From the NCBI GenBank assembly GCA_964023205.1, contig OZ026837.1, positions 7,978,088 through 8,042,087 of the forward strand: DNA of 64,000 bases, in the 5' to 3' direction. The notes beneath the pieces were generated by a model that searched no databases, was not told the DNA's origin, and saw only the letters and a list, made by a program, of their open reading frames with translations. The translations under genes were made by a program, and so were the position numbers. The DNA is from Lutraria lutraria (lineage: Eukaryota > Mollusca > Bivalvia > Venerida > Mactridae). Shown here piece after piece: positions 11,611 through 24,518 of the stretch (position 1 is its first letter; each line of letters starts with the position of its first letter).

Positions 11611-12148
11611 TCAAAAGTAAGCAGAGCATAGCAAATTCAACCTTGCTACTGACTTCTGTCTATGCCAACTACTTGTAAATAAAGTTGCATTCATGTACCA
11701 ACAGCGCTTAAGGAGAAAATAAGAAATTAGATTTGTTGTAAAATCTTGACGCCAGGATATTCTAGAAATGTAATAACACCAAAAGTAACCATACCATACC
11801 AAATCTGCTTTCACCACAGATTTCCATTGATGTATATTACTTGTCTGTAATGGTCCCATGTCTGTACTATCTACAATTAAAGAGTAAATGAAATATAAAA
11901 ATTTGTTGTAAAGCACCCGCGCAAGTAAATTTTCTCTCAAACTGCCATTTCTAAAATGTTAATAACTTCCAAGGTAAACGAAGCATGGCCACGCCTTTTG
12001 TGTCCCTGATTTTCAGGGATGTCCATTGCTATCATGTGCAGTTTAAATGCTGAAGACTAAATAATGGTAGAGATATTGCAAATCAAAGATGTTCAGCAAC
12101 TCACTGAGATTTTCCTCGGACATGGTCATTTCTAGAATTTCAATAAAG
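11611..12148. repeat. Hybrid monomer 22 (P-type head, monomer-5-type tail)
   Basis: The first part carries the P-type variants CTATGCC, AATAAGAAATTA and GTTGTAAAATC (diagnostic T at 11,737). From TTCTAG (diagnostic A at 11,764) onward it matches monomer 5: CTTTCACC, AATGAAATAT, TTCC rather than TACC. The switch therefore lies within 11,738-11,763 in subrepeat C. This is the left edge of the second 9,145-bp-offset copy and reads as an unequal crossover or conversion junction. Confidence 0.75.
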
Positions 12149-15100
12149 TCAAAAGTAAGCAGAGCATAGCAAATTCAACCTTGCTACTGACTTCTGTCCA
12201 TGCCAACTACTTGTAAATAAAGTTGCATTCATGTACCAACAGCGCTTAAGGAGAAAATAAAAAATTAGATTTGTCGTAAAATCTTGACGCCAGGATATTC
12301 TAGAAATGTAAAAACACCAAAAGTAACCATACTATACCAAATCTGCATTCACCACAGATTTCCATTGATGTATATTACTTGTCTGTAATGGTCCCATGTC
12401 TGTACTATCTACAATTAAAGAGTAAATGAAAGATAAAAATTTGTCGTAAAGCACCCGCACAAGTAAATTTTCTCTCAAACTGCCATTTCTAAAATGTTAA
12501 TAACTTCCAAGGTAAACGAAGCATGGCCACGCCTTTTGTGTCCCTGATTTTCAGGGATGTCCATTACTAGCATGTGCAGTTTCAATGCTGAAGACCAAAT
12601 AATGGTAGAGATATTGCAAATCAAAGATGTTCAGCAACTCTCTGAGATTTTCCTCGGACATGGTCATTTCTAGAATTTCAATAAAGTCAAAAGTAAGCAG
12701 AGCATAGCAAATTCAACCTTGCTACTGACTTCTGTCTATGCCAACTACTTGTAAATAAAGTTGCATTCATGTACCAACAGCGCTTAAGGAGAAAATAAGA
12801 AATTAGATTTGTTGTAAAATCTTGACGCCAGGATATTCTCGAAATGTAATAACACCAAAAGTAACCATACCATACCAAATCTGCATTCAGCACAGATTTC
12901 CATTGATGTATATTACTTGTCTGTAATGGTCCCATGTCTATACTATCTACAATTAAAGAGTAAATGAAAGATAAAAATTTGTCGTAAAGCACCCGCGCAA
13001 GTAAATTTTCTCTCAAACTGCCATTTCTAAAATGTTAATAACTACCAAGGTAAACGAAGCATGGCCACGCCTTTTGTGTCCCTGATTTTCAGGCATGTCC
13101 ATTACTAGCATGTGCAGTTTCAATGCTAAAGACTAAATAATGGTAGAGATATTGCAAATCAAAGATGTTCAGCAACTCACTGAGATTTTCCTCGGACATG
13201 GTCATTTCTAGAATTTCAATAAAGTCAAAAGTAAGCAGAGCATAGCAAATTCAACCTTGCTACTGACTTCTGTTCATGCGAACTACTTGTAAAAAAGTTG
13301 CATTCATGTACCAACAGCGCTTAAGGAGAAAATAAAAAATTAGATTTGTCGTAAAATCTTGACGCCAGGATATTCTAGAAATGTAATAACACCAAAAGTA
13401 ACCATACCATACCAAATCTGCTTTCAGCACAGATTTCCATTGATGTATATTACTTGTCTGTAATGGTCCCATGTCTGTACTATCTACAATTAAAGAGTAA
13501 ATGAAATATAAAAATTTCTTGTAAAGCACCCGCGCAAGTAAATTTTCTCTCAAACTGCCATTTCTAAAATGTTAATAACTTCCAAGGTAAACGAAGCATG
13601 GCCACGCCTTTTGTGTCCCTGATTTTCAGGGATGTCCATTGCTATCATGTGCAGTTTAAATGCTGAAGACTAAATAATGGTAGAGATATTGCAAATCAAA
13701 GATGTTCAGTAACTCACTGAGATTTTCCTCGGACATGGTCATTTCTAGAATTTCAATAAAGTCAAAAGTAAGCAGAGCATAGCAAATTCAACCTTGCTAC
13801 TGACTTCTGTCCATGCCAACTACTTGTAAATAAAGTTGCATTCATGTACCAACAGCGCTTAAGGAGAAAATAAAAAATTAGATTTGTCGTAAAATCTTGA
13901 CGCCAGGATATTCTAGAAATGAAAAAACACCAAAAGTAACCATACTATTCAAAATCTGCATTCACCACAGATTTCCATTGATGTATATTACTTGTCTGTA
14001 ATGGTCCCATGTCTGTACTATCTACAATTAAAGAGTAAATGAAAGATAAAAATTTGTCGAAAAGCACCCGCACAAGTAAATTTTCTCTCAAACTGCCATT
14101 TCTAAAATGCTAATAACTTCCAAGGTAAACGAAGCATGGCCACGCCTTTTAGGGCCCAGATTTTCAGGGATGTCCATTGCTATCATGTGCAGTTTAAATG
14201 CTGAAGACTAAATAATGGTAGAGATATTGCAAATCAAAGATGTTCAGCAACTCACTGAGATTTTCCTCGGACATGGTCATTTCTAGAATTTCAATAAAGT
14301 CAAAAGTAAGCAGAGCATAGCAAATTCAACCTTGCTACTGACTTCTGTCCATGCGAACTACTTGTAAATAAAGTTGCATTCATGTACCAACAGCGCTTAA
14401 GGAGAAAATAAAAAATTAGATTTGTCGTAAAATCTTGACGCCAGGATATTCTAGAAATGTAATAACACCAAAAGTAACCATACTATACCAAATCTGCATT
14501 CACCACAGATTTCCATTGATGTATATTACTTGTCTGTAATGGTCCCATGTCTGTACTATCTACAATTAAAGAGTAAATGAAAGATAAAAATTTGTCGTAA
14601 AGCACCCGCACAAGTAAATTTTCTCTCAAACTGCCATTTCTAAAATGTTAATAACTTCCAAGGTAAACAAAGCATGGCCACGCCTTTTGTGTCCCTGATT
14701 TTAAGGCATGTCCATTACTATCATGTGCAGTTTAAATGCTGAAGACTAAATAATGGTAGAGATATTGCAAATCAAAGATGTTCAGCAACTCTCTGAGATT
14801 TTCCTCGGACATGGTCATTTCTGGAATTTCAATAAAGTCCAAAGTAACCAGAGCATAGCAAATTCAACCTTGCTACTGACTTCTGTCCATGCCAACTACT
14901 TGTAAATAAAGTTGCATTCATGTACCAACAGCGCTTAAGGAGAAAATAAAAAATTAGATTTGTCGTAAAATCTTGACGCCAGGATATTCTAGAAATGTAA
15001 TAACACCAAAAGTAACCATACCATACCAAATCTGCTTTCACCACAGATTTCCATTGATGTATATTACTTGTCTGTAATGGTCCCATGTCTGTACTATCTA

Positions 15101-17365
15101 CAATTAAAGAGTAAATGAAAGATAAAAATTTGTTGTAAAGCACCCGCACAAGTAAATTTTCTCTCAAACTGCCATTTCTAAAATGTTAATAACTTCCAAG
15201 GTAAACGAAGCATGGCCACGCCTTTTGTGTCCCTGATTTTCAGGCATGTCCATTACTAGCATGTGCAGTTTCAATGCTAAAGACTAAATAATGGTAGAGA
15301 TATTGCAAATCAAAGATGTTCAGCAACTCACTGAGATTTTCCTCGGACATGGTCATTTCTAGAATTTCAATAAAGTCAAAAGTAAGCAGAGCATAGCAAA
15401 TTCAACCTTGTTACTGACTTCTGTCCATGCCAACTACTTGTAAATAAAGTTGCATTCATGTACCAACAGCGCTTAAGGAGAAAATAAAAAATTAGATTTG
15501 TCGTAAAATCTTGACGCCAGGATATTCTAGAAATATAATAACACCAAAAGTAACCATACTATACCAAATCTGCATTCACCACAGATTTCCATTGATGTAT
15601 ATTACTTGTCTGTAATGGTCCCATGTCTGTACTATCTACAATTAAAGAGTAAATGAAAGATAAAAATTTGTCGTAAAGCACCCGCACAAGTAAATTTTCT
15701 CTCAAACTGCCATTTCTAAAATGTTAATAACTTCCAAGGTAAACAAAGCATGGCCACGCCTTTTAGGGCCCAGATTTTCAGGGATGTCCATTGCTATCAT
15801 GTGCAGTTTAAATGCTGAAGACTAAATAATTGTAGAGATATTGCAAATCAAAGATGTTCAGCAACTCTCTGAGATTTTCCTCGGACATGGTCATTTCTGG
15901 AATTTCAATAAAGTCCAAAGTAAGCAGAGCATAGCAAATTCAACCTTGCTACTGACTTCTGTCCATGCCAACTACTTGTAAATAAAGTTGCATTCATGTA
16001 CCAACAGCGCTTAAGGAGAAAATAAAAAATTAGATTTGTCGTAAAATCTTGACGCCAGGATATTCTAGAAATGTAATAACACCAAAAGTAACCATACTAT
16101 ACCAAATCTGCATTCACCACAGATTTCCATTGATGTATATTACTTGTCTGTAATGGTCCCATGTCTGTACTATCTACAATTAAAGAGTAAATGAAATATA
16201 AAAATTTGTTGTAAAGCACCCGCGCAAGTAAATTTTCTCTCAAACTGCCATTTCTAAAATGTTAATAACTTCCAAGGTAAACGAAGCATGGCCACGCCTT
16301 TTGTGTCCCTGATTTTCAGGCATGTCCATTACTAGCATGTGCAGTTTCAATGCTAAAGACTAAATAATAGTAGAGATATTGCAAATCAAAGATGTTCAGC
16401 AACTCTCTGAGATTTTCCTCGGACATGGTCATTTCTAGAATTTCAATAAAGTCAAAAGTAAGCAGAGCATAGCAAATTCAACCTTGCTACTGACTTCTGT
16501 CCATGCGAATTACTTGTAAATAATGTTGCATTCATGTACCAACAGCGCTTAAGGAGAAAATAAAAAAATAGATTTGTCGTAAAATCTTGACGCCAGGATA
16601 TTCTAGAAAAGTAATAACACCAAAAGTAACCATACTATACCAAATCTGCATTCACCACAGATTTCCATTGATGTATATTACTTGTCTGTAATGGTCCCAT
16701 GTCTGTACTATCTACAATTAAAGAGTAAATGAAAGATAAAAATTTGTCGTAAAGCCCCCGCGCAAGTAAATTTTCTCTCAAACTGCCATTTCTAAAATGT
16801 TAATAACTTCCAAGGTAAACGAAGCATGGCCACGCCTTTTAGGGCCCAGATTTTCAGGGATGTCCATTGCTATCATGTGCAGTTTAAATGCTGAAGACTA
16901 AATAATAGTAGAGATATTGCAAATCAAAGATGTTCAGCAACTCACTGAGATTTTCCTCGGACATGGTCATTTCTAGAATTTCAATAAAGTCAAAAGTAAG
17001 CAGAGCATAGCAAATTCAACCTTGCTACTGACTTCTGTCCATGCGAACTACTTGTAAATAAAGTTGCATTCATGTACCAACAGCGCTTAAGGAGAAAATA
17101 AAAAATTAGATTTGTCGTAAAATCTTGACGCCAGGATATTCTAGAAATGTAATAACACCAAAAGTAACCATACTATACCAAATCTGCATTCACCACAGAT
17201 TTCCATTGATGTATATTACTTGTCTGTAATGGTCCCATGTCTGTACTATCTACAATTAAAGAGTAAATGGAAGATAAAAATTTGTCGTAAAGCACCCGCA
17301 CAAGTAAATTTTCTCTCAAACTGCCATTTCTAAAATGTTAATAACTTCCAAGGTAAACGAAGCAT
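11750..17365. repeat. Segmental copy 2 of the 17-monomer (9,145-bp offset) repeat
   Basis: Monomers anchored at 12149, 12687, 13225, 13762, 14300, 14838, 15376, 15914, 16452 and 16990 pair one-to-one with those at 3004-7845. Shared rare markers include GAAATGAAAAAACACC near 13,918 and GTAAATAATGTTG near 16,515. The copy ends inside monomer 32. There AGGGCCC (about 17,379) replaces the GTGTCCC of copy 1, and the next monomer (17528) is of a different class. Confidence 0.8.
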
Positions 17366-17527
17366 GGCCACGCCTTTTAGGGCCCAGATTTTCAGGGATG
17401 TCCATTGCTATCATGTGCAGTTTAAATGCTGAAGACTAAATAATGGTAGAGATATTGCAAATCAAAGATGTTCAGCAACTCACTGAGATTTTCCTCGGAC
17501 ATGGTCATTTCTAGAATTTCAATAAAG

Positions 17528-19140
17528 TCAAAAGTAAGCAGAGCATAGCAAATTCAACCTTGCTACTGACTTCTGTCCATGCCAACTACTTGTAAATAAA
17601 GTTGCATTCATGTACCAACAGCGCCTAAGGAGAAAATAAAAAATTAGATTTGTCGTAACATCTTGACGCCAGGATATTCTAGAAATGTAATAACACCAAA
17701 AGTAACCATACCATACCAAATCTGCTTTCACCACAGATTTCCATTGATGTATATTACTTGTCTGTAATGGTCCCATGTCTGTACTATCTACAATTAAAGA
17801 GTAAATGAAAGATAAAAATTTGTCGTAAAGCCCCTGCGCAAGTAAATTTTCTCTCAAACTGCCATTTCTAAAATGTTAATAACTTCCAAGGTAAACGAAG
17901 CATGGCCACGCCTTTTGTGTCCCTGATTTTCAGGGATGTCCATTACTAGCATGTGCAGTTTCAATGCTGAAGACCAAATAATGGTAGAGATATTGCAAAT
18001 CAAAGATGTTCAGCAACTCTCTGAGATTTTCCTCGGACATGGTCATTTCTAGAATTTCAATAAAGTCAAAAGTAAGCAGAGCATAGCAAATTCAACCTTG
18101 CTACTGACTTCTGTCTATGCCAACTACTTGTAAATAAAGTTGCATTCATGTACCAACAGCGCTTAAGGAGAAAATAAGGAATTAGATTTGTTGTAAAATC
18201 TTGACGCCAGGATATTCTCGAAATGTAATAACACCAAAAGTAACCATACCATACCAAATCTGCATTCAGCACAGATTTCCATTGATGTATATTACTTGTC
18301 TGTAATGGTCCCATGTCTATACTATCTACATTTAAAGAGTAAATGAAAGATAAAAATTTGTCGTAAAGCACCCGCGCAAGTAAATTTTCTCTCAAACTGC
18401 CATTTCTAAAATGTTAATAACTACCAAGGTAAACAAAGCATGGCCACGCCTTTTGTGTCCCTGATTTTCAGGCATGTCCATTACTAGCATGTGCAGTTTC
18501 AATGCTAAAGACTAAATAATGGTAGAGATATTGCAAATCAAAGATGTTCAGCAACTCACTGAGATTTTCCTCGGACATGGTCATTTCTAGAATTTCAATA
18601 AAGTCAAAAGTAAGCAGAGCATAGCAAATTCAACCTTGCTACTGACTTCTGTTCATGCGAACTACTTGTAAAAAAGTTGCATTCATGTACCAACAGCGCT
18701 TAAGGAGAAAATAAAAAATTAGATTTGTCGTAAAATCTTGACGCCAGGATATTCTAGAAATGTAATAACACCAAAAGTAACCATACCATACCAAATCTGC
18801 TTTCACCACAGATTTCCATTGATGTATATTACTTGTCTGTAATGGTCCCATGTCTGTACTATCTACAATTAAAGAGTAAATGAAATATAAAAATTTCTTG
18901 TAAAGCACCCGCGCAAGTAAATTTTCTCTCAAACTGCCGTTTCTAAAATGTTAATAACTTCCAAGGTAAACGAAGCATGGCCACGCCTTTTAGGGCCCAG
19001 ATTTTCAGGGATGTCCATTGCTATCATGTGCAGTTTAAATGCTGAAGACTAAATAATAGTAGAGATATTGCAAATCAAAGATGTTCAGCAACTCACTGAG
19101 ATTTTCCTCGGACATGGTCATTTCTAGAATTTCAATAAAG
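17528..19140. repeat. Recurrent triplet (monomer-3 type, P, Q), copy 1
   Basis: Three monomers in fixed order. Anchor 17528 has AGCGCCTAAGG and GTAACATC with a CCCCTGCGC tail. Anchor 18066 is a P type with AATAAGGAATTA, TTCTCG, CATTCAGCAC and ACATTTA. Anchor 18604 is a Q type with GTTCATGCG, GTAAAAAAGTTG (six A) and ATTTCTTGTAAAGC. The same triplet recurs 4,302 bp and 6,991 bp further right. One private change is TGCCGTTTCT near 18,938. Confidence 0.8.
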
Positions 19141-19862
19141 TCAAAAGTAAGCAGAGCATAGCAAATTCAACCTTGCTACTGACTTCTGTCCATGCGAACT
19201 ACTTGTAAATAAAGTTGCATTCATGTACCAACAGCGCTTAAGGAGAAAATAAAAAATTAGATTTGTCGTAAAATCTTGACGCCAGGATATTCTAGAAATG
19301 TAATAACACCAAAAGTAACCATACTATACCAAATCTGCATTCACCACAGATTTCCATTGATGTATATTACTTGTCTGTAATGGTCCCATGTCTGTACTAT
19401 CTACAATTAAAGAGTAAATGGAAGATAAAAATTTGTCGTAAAGCACCCGCACAAGTAAATTTTCTCTCAAACTGCCATTTCTAAAATGTTAATAACTTCC
19501 AAGGTAAACGAAGCATGGCCACGCCTTTTAGGGCCCAGATTTTCAGGGATGTCCATTGCTATCATGTGCAGTTTAAATGCTGAAGACTAAATAATAGTAG
19601 AGATATTGCAAATCAAAGATGTTCAGCAACTCACTGAGATTTTCCTCGGACATGGTCATTTCTAGAATTTCAATAAAGTCAAAAGTAAGCAGAGCATAGC
19701 AAATTCAACCTTGCTACTGACTTCTGTCCATGCGAACTACTTGTAAATAAAGTTGCATTCATGTACCAACAGCGCTTAAGGAGAAAATAAAAAATTAGAT
19801 TTGTCGTAAAATCTTGACGCCAGGATATTCTAGAAATGTAATAACACCAAAAGTAACCATAC
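18250..19862. repeat. Three-monomer tandem repeat, unit 1 (1,613 bp)
   Basis: This runs from the tail of the P monomer at 18066, through the Q monomer at 18604 and the monomer at 19141, to the middle of monomer 37. The next 1,613 bp repeat it. The boundary is inside hybrid monomer 37, between TTCTAG (19,832) and CATACCATACC (19,863). The length is one base short of three monomers because the Q monomer carries the A7-to-A6 contraction. Confidence 0.75.
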
Positions 19863-20216
19863 CATACCAAATCTGCATTCAGCACAGATTTCCATTGATG
19901 TATATTACTTGTCTGTAATGGTCCCATGTCTATACTATCTACATTTAAAGAGTAAATGAAAGATAAAAATTTGTCGTAAAGCACCCGCGCAAGTAAATTT
20001 TCTCTCAAACTGCCATTTCTAAAATGTTAATAACTACCAAGGTAAACAAAGCATGGCCACGCCTTTTGTGTCCCTGATTTTCAGGCATGTCCATTACTAG
20101 CATGTGCAGTTTCAATGCTAAAGACTAAATAATGGTAGAGATATTGCAAATCAAAGATGTTCAGCAACTCACTGAGATTTTCCTCGGACATGGTCATTTC
20201 TAGAATTTCAATAAAG
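19679..20216. repeat. Hybrid monomer 37
   Basis: The head matches the preceding monomer 36 (CATGCGAAC, AATAAAAAATTA, GTCG, TTCTAG at 19,829-19,834). From the CATACCATACC site (19,863) on it matches the P-type tail (CATTCAGCAC, CATGTCTATAC, ACATTTA, TACCAAG, ACAAAGC). The switch lies in 19,833-19,862, in the C core, and marks the boundary of the 1,613-bp duplication. Confidence 0.75.
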
Positions 20217-21475
20217 TCAAAAGTAAGCAGAGCATAGCAAATTCAACCTTGCTACTGACTTCTGTTCATGCGAACTACTTGTAAAAAAGTTGCATTCATG
20301 TACCAACAGCGCTTAAGGAGAAAATAAAAAATTAGATTTGTCGTAAAATCTTGACGCCAGGATATTCTAGAAATGTAATAACACCAAAAGTAACCATACC
20401 ATACCAAATCTGCTTTCACCACAGATTTCCATTGATGTATATTACTTGTCTGTAATGGTCCCATGTCTGTACTATCTACAATTAAAGAGTAAATGAAATA
20501 TAAAAATTTCTTGTAAAGCACCCGCGCAAGTAAATTTTCTCTCAAACTGCCATTTCTAAAATGTTAATAACTTCCAAGGTAAACGAAGCATGGCCACGCC
20601 TTTTAGGGCCCAGATTTTCAGGGATGTCCATTGCTATCATGTGCAGTTTAAATGCTGAAGACTAAATAATAGTAGAGATATTGCAAATCAAAGATGTTCA
20701 GCAACTCACTGAGATTTTCCTCGGACATGGTCATTTCTAGAATTTCAATAAAGTCAAAAGTAAGCAGAGCATAGCAAATTCAACCTTGCTACTGACTTCT
20801 GTCCATGCGAACTACTTGTAAATAAAGTTGCATTCATGTACCAACAGCGCTTAAGGAGAAAATAAAAAATTAGATTTGTCGTAAAATCTTGACGCCAGGA
20901 TATTCTAGAAATGTAATAACACCAAAAGTAACCATACTATACCAAATCTGCATTCACCACAGATTTCCATTGATGTATATTACTTGTCTGTAATGGTCCC
21001 ATGTCTGTACTATCTACAATTAAAGAGTAAATGGAAGATAAAAATTTGTCGTAAAGCACCCGCACAAGTAAATTTTCTCTCAAACTGCCATTTCTAAAAT
21101 GTTAATAACTTCCAAGGTAAACGAAGCATGGCCACGCCTTTTAGGGCCCAGATTTTCAGGGATGTCCATTGCTATCATGTGCAGTTTAAATGCTGAAGAC
21201 TAAATAATAGTAGAGATATTGCAAATCAAAGATGTTCAGCAACTCACTGAGATTTTCCTCGGACATGGTCATTTCTAGAATTTCAATAAAGTCAAAAGTA
21301 AGCAGAGCATAGCAAATTCAACCTTGCTACTGACTTCTGTCCATGCGAACTACTTGTAAATAAAGTTGCATTCATGTACCAACAGCGCTTAAGGAGAAAA
21401 TAAAAAATTAGATTTGTCGTAAAATCTTGACGCCAGGATATTCTAGAAATGTAATAACACCAAAAGTAACCATAC
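19863..21475. repeat. Three-monomer tandem repeat, unit 2 (1,613 bp)
   Basis: Second unit: tail of hybrid monomer 37, Q monomer at 20217, monomer at 20754 and the head of monomer 40 (21292). It carries the same AGGGCCC tails with AATAATAGTAG and the same Q contraction as unit 1. Confidence 0.75.
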
Positions 21476-21829
21476 TATACCAAATCTGCATTCACCACAG
21501 ATTTCCATTGATGTATATTACTTGTCTGTAATGGTCCCATGTCTGTACTATCTACAATTAAAGAGTAAATGGAAGATAAAAATTTGTCGTAAAGCACCCG
21601 CACAAGTAAATTTTCTCTCAAACTGCCATTTCTAAAATGTTAATAACTTCCAAGGTAAACGAAGCATGGCCACGCCTTTTAGGGCCCAGATTTTCAGGGA
21701 TGTCCATTGCTATCATGTGCAGTTTAAATGCTGAAGACTAAATAATGGTAGAGATATTGCAAATCAAAGATGTTCAGCAACTCACTGAGATTTTCCTCGG
21801 ACATGGTCATTTCTAGAATTTCAATAAAG

Positions 21830-23442
21830 TCAAAAGTAAGCAGAGCATAGCAAATTCAACCTTGCTACTGACTTCTGTCCATGCCAACTACTTGTAAATA
21901 AAGTTGCATTCATGTACCAACAGCGCCTAAGGAGAAAATAAAAAATTAGATTTGTCGTAACATCTTGACGCCAGGATATTCTAGAAATGTAATAACACCA
22001 AAAGTAACCATACCATACCAAATCTGCTTTCACCACAGATTTCCATTGATGTATATTACTTGTCTGTAATGGTCCCATGTCTGTACTATCTACAATTAAA
22101 GAGTAAATGAAAGATAAAAATTTGTCGTAAAGCCCCTGCGCAAGTAAATTTTCTCTCAAACTGCCATTTCTAAAATGTTAATAACTTCCAAGGTAAACGA
22201 AGCATGGCCACGCCTTTTGTGTCCCTGATTTTCAGGGATGTCCATTACTAGCATGTGCAGTTTCAATGCTGAAGACCAAATAATGGTAGAGATATTGCAA
22301 ATCAAAGATGTTCAGCAACTCTCTGAGATTTTCCTCGGACATGGTCATTTCTAGAATTTCAATAAAGTCAAAAGTAAGCAGAGCATAGCAAATTCAACCT
22401 TGCTACTGACTTCTGTCTATGCCAACTACTTGTAAATAAAGTTGCATTCATGTACCAACAGCGCTTAAGGAGAAAATAAGGAATTAGATTTGTTGTAAAA
22501 TCTTGACGCCAGGATATTCTCGAAATGTAATAACACCAAAAGTAACCATACCATACCAAATCTGCATTCAGCACAGATTTCCATTGATGTATATTACTTG
22601 TCTGTAATGGTCCCATGTCTATACTATCTACATTTAAAGAGTAAATGAAAGATAAAAATTTGTCGTAAAGCACCCGCGCAAGTAAATTTTCTCTCAAACT
22701 GCCATTTCTAAAATGTTAATAACTACCAAGGTAAACAAAGCATGGCCACGCCTTTTGTGTCCCTGATTTTCAGGCATGTCCATTACTAGCATGTGCAGTT
22801 TCAATGCTAAAGACTAAATAATGGTAGAGATATTGCAAATCAAAGATGTTCAGCAACTCACTGAGATTTTCCTCGGACATGGTCATTTCTAGAATTTCAA
22901 TAAAGTCAAAAGTAAGCAGAGCATAGCAAATTCAACCTTGCTACTGACTTCTGTTCATGCGAACTACTTGTAAAAAAGTTGCATTCATGTACCAACAGCG
23001 CTTAAGGAGAAAATAAAAAATTAGATTTGTCGTAAAATCTTGACGCCAGGATATTCTAGAAATGTAATAACACCAAAAGTAACCATACCATACCAAATCT
23101 GCTTTCACCACAGATTTCCATTGATGTATATTACTTGTCTGTAATGGTCCCATGTCTGTACTATCTACAATTAAAGAGTAAATGAAATATAAAAATTTCT
23201 TGTAAAGCACCCGCGCAAGTAAATTTTCTCTCAAACTGCCATTTCTAAAATGTTAATAACTTCCAAGGTAAACGAAGCATGGCCACGCCTTTTAGGGCCC
23301 AGATTTTCAGGGATGTCCATTGCTATCATGTGCAGTTTAAATGCTGAAGACTAAATAATAGTAGAGATATTGCAAATCAAAGATGTTCAGCAACTCACTG
23401 AGATTTTCCTCGGACATGGTCATTTCTAGAATTTCAATAAAG
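21830..23442. repeat. Recurrent triplet (monomer-3 type, P, Q), copy 2
   Basis: Anchors 21830, 22368 and 22906 repeat the triplet seen at 17528, including AATAAGGAATTA in the P monomer and the six-A run in Q. It is followed by hybrid monomer 44 (23443), which has a CATGCGAAC head and then GAAATGAAAAAACACC and CTGTGATGG. With copy 3 it defines a five-monomer, 2,689-bp period. Confidence 0.8.
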
Positions 23443-24518
23443 TCAAAAGTAAGCAGAGCATAGCAAATTCAACCTTGCTACTGACTTCTGTCCATGCGAA
23501 CTACTTGTAAATAAAGTTGCATTCATGTACCAACAGCGCTTAAGGAGAAAATAAAAAATTAGATTTGTCGTAAAATCTTGACGCCAGGATATTCTAGAAA
23601 TGAAAAAACACCAAAAGTAACCATACTATTCAAAATCTGCATTCACCACAGATTTCCATTGATGTATATTACTTGTCTGTGATGGTCCCATGTCTGTACT
23701 ATCTACAATTAAAGAGTAAATGAAAGATAAAAATTTGTCGAAAAGCACCCGCACAAGTAAATTTTCTCTCAAACTGCCATTTCTAAAATGCTAATAACTT
23801 CCAAGGTAAACGAAGCATGGCCACGCCTTTTAGGGCCCAGATTTTCAGGGATGTCCATTGCTATCATGTGCAGTTTAAATGCTGAAGACTAAATAATGGT
23901 AGAGATATTGCAAATCAAAGATGTTCAGCAACTCACTGAGATTTTCCTCGGACATGGTCATTTCTAGAATTTCAATAAAGTCAAAAGTAAGCAGAGCATA
24001 GCAAATTCAACCTTGCTACTGACTTCTGTCCATGCGAACTACTTGTAAATAAAGTTGCATTCATGTACCAACAGCGCTTAAGGAGAAAATAAAAAATTAG
24101 ATTTGTCGTAAAATCTTGACGCCAGGATATTCTAGAAATGTAATAACACCAAAAGTAACCATACTATACCAAATCTGCATTCACCACAGATTTCCATTGA
24201 TGTATATTACTTGTCTGTAATGGTCCCATGTCTGTACTATCTACAATTAAAGAGTAAATGGAAGATAAAAATTTGTCGTAAAGCACCCGCACAAGTAAAT
24301 TTTCTCTCAAACTGCCATTTCTAAAATGTTAATAACTTCCAAGGTAAACGAAGCATGGCCACGCCTTTTAGGGCCCAGATTTTCAGGGATGTCCATTGCT
24401 ATCATGTGCAGTTTAAATGCTGAAGACTAAATAATGGTAGAGATATTGCAAATCAAAGATGTTCAGCAACTCACTGAGATTTTCCTCGGACATGGTCATT
24501 TCTAGAATTTCAATAAAG

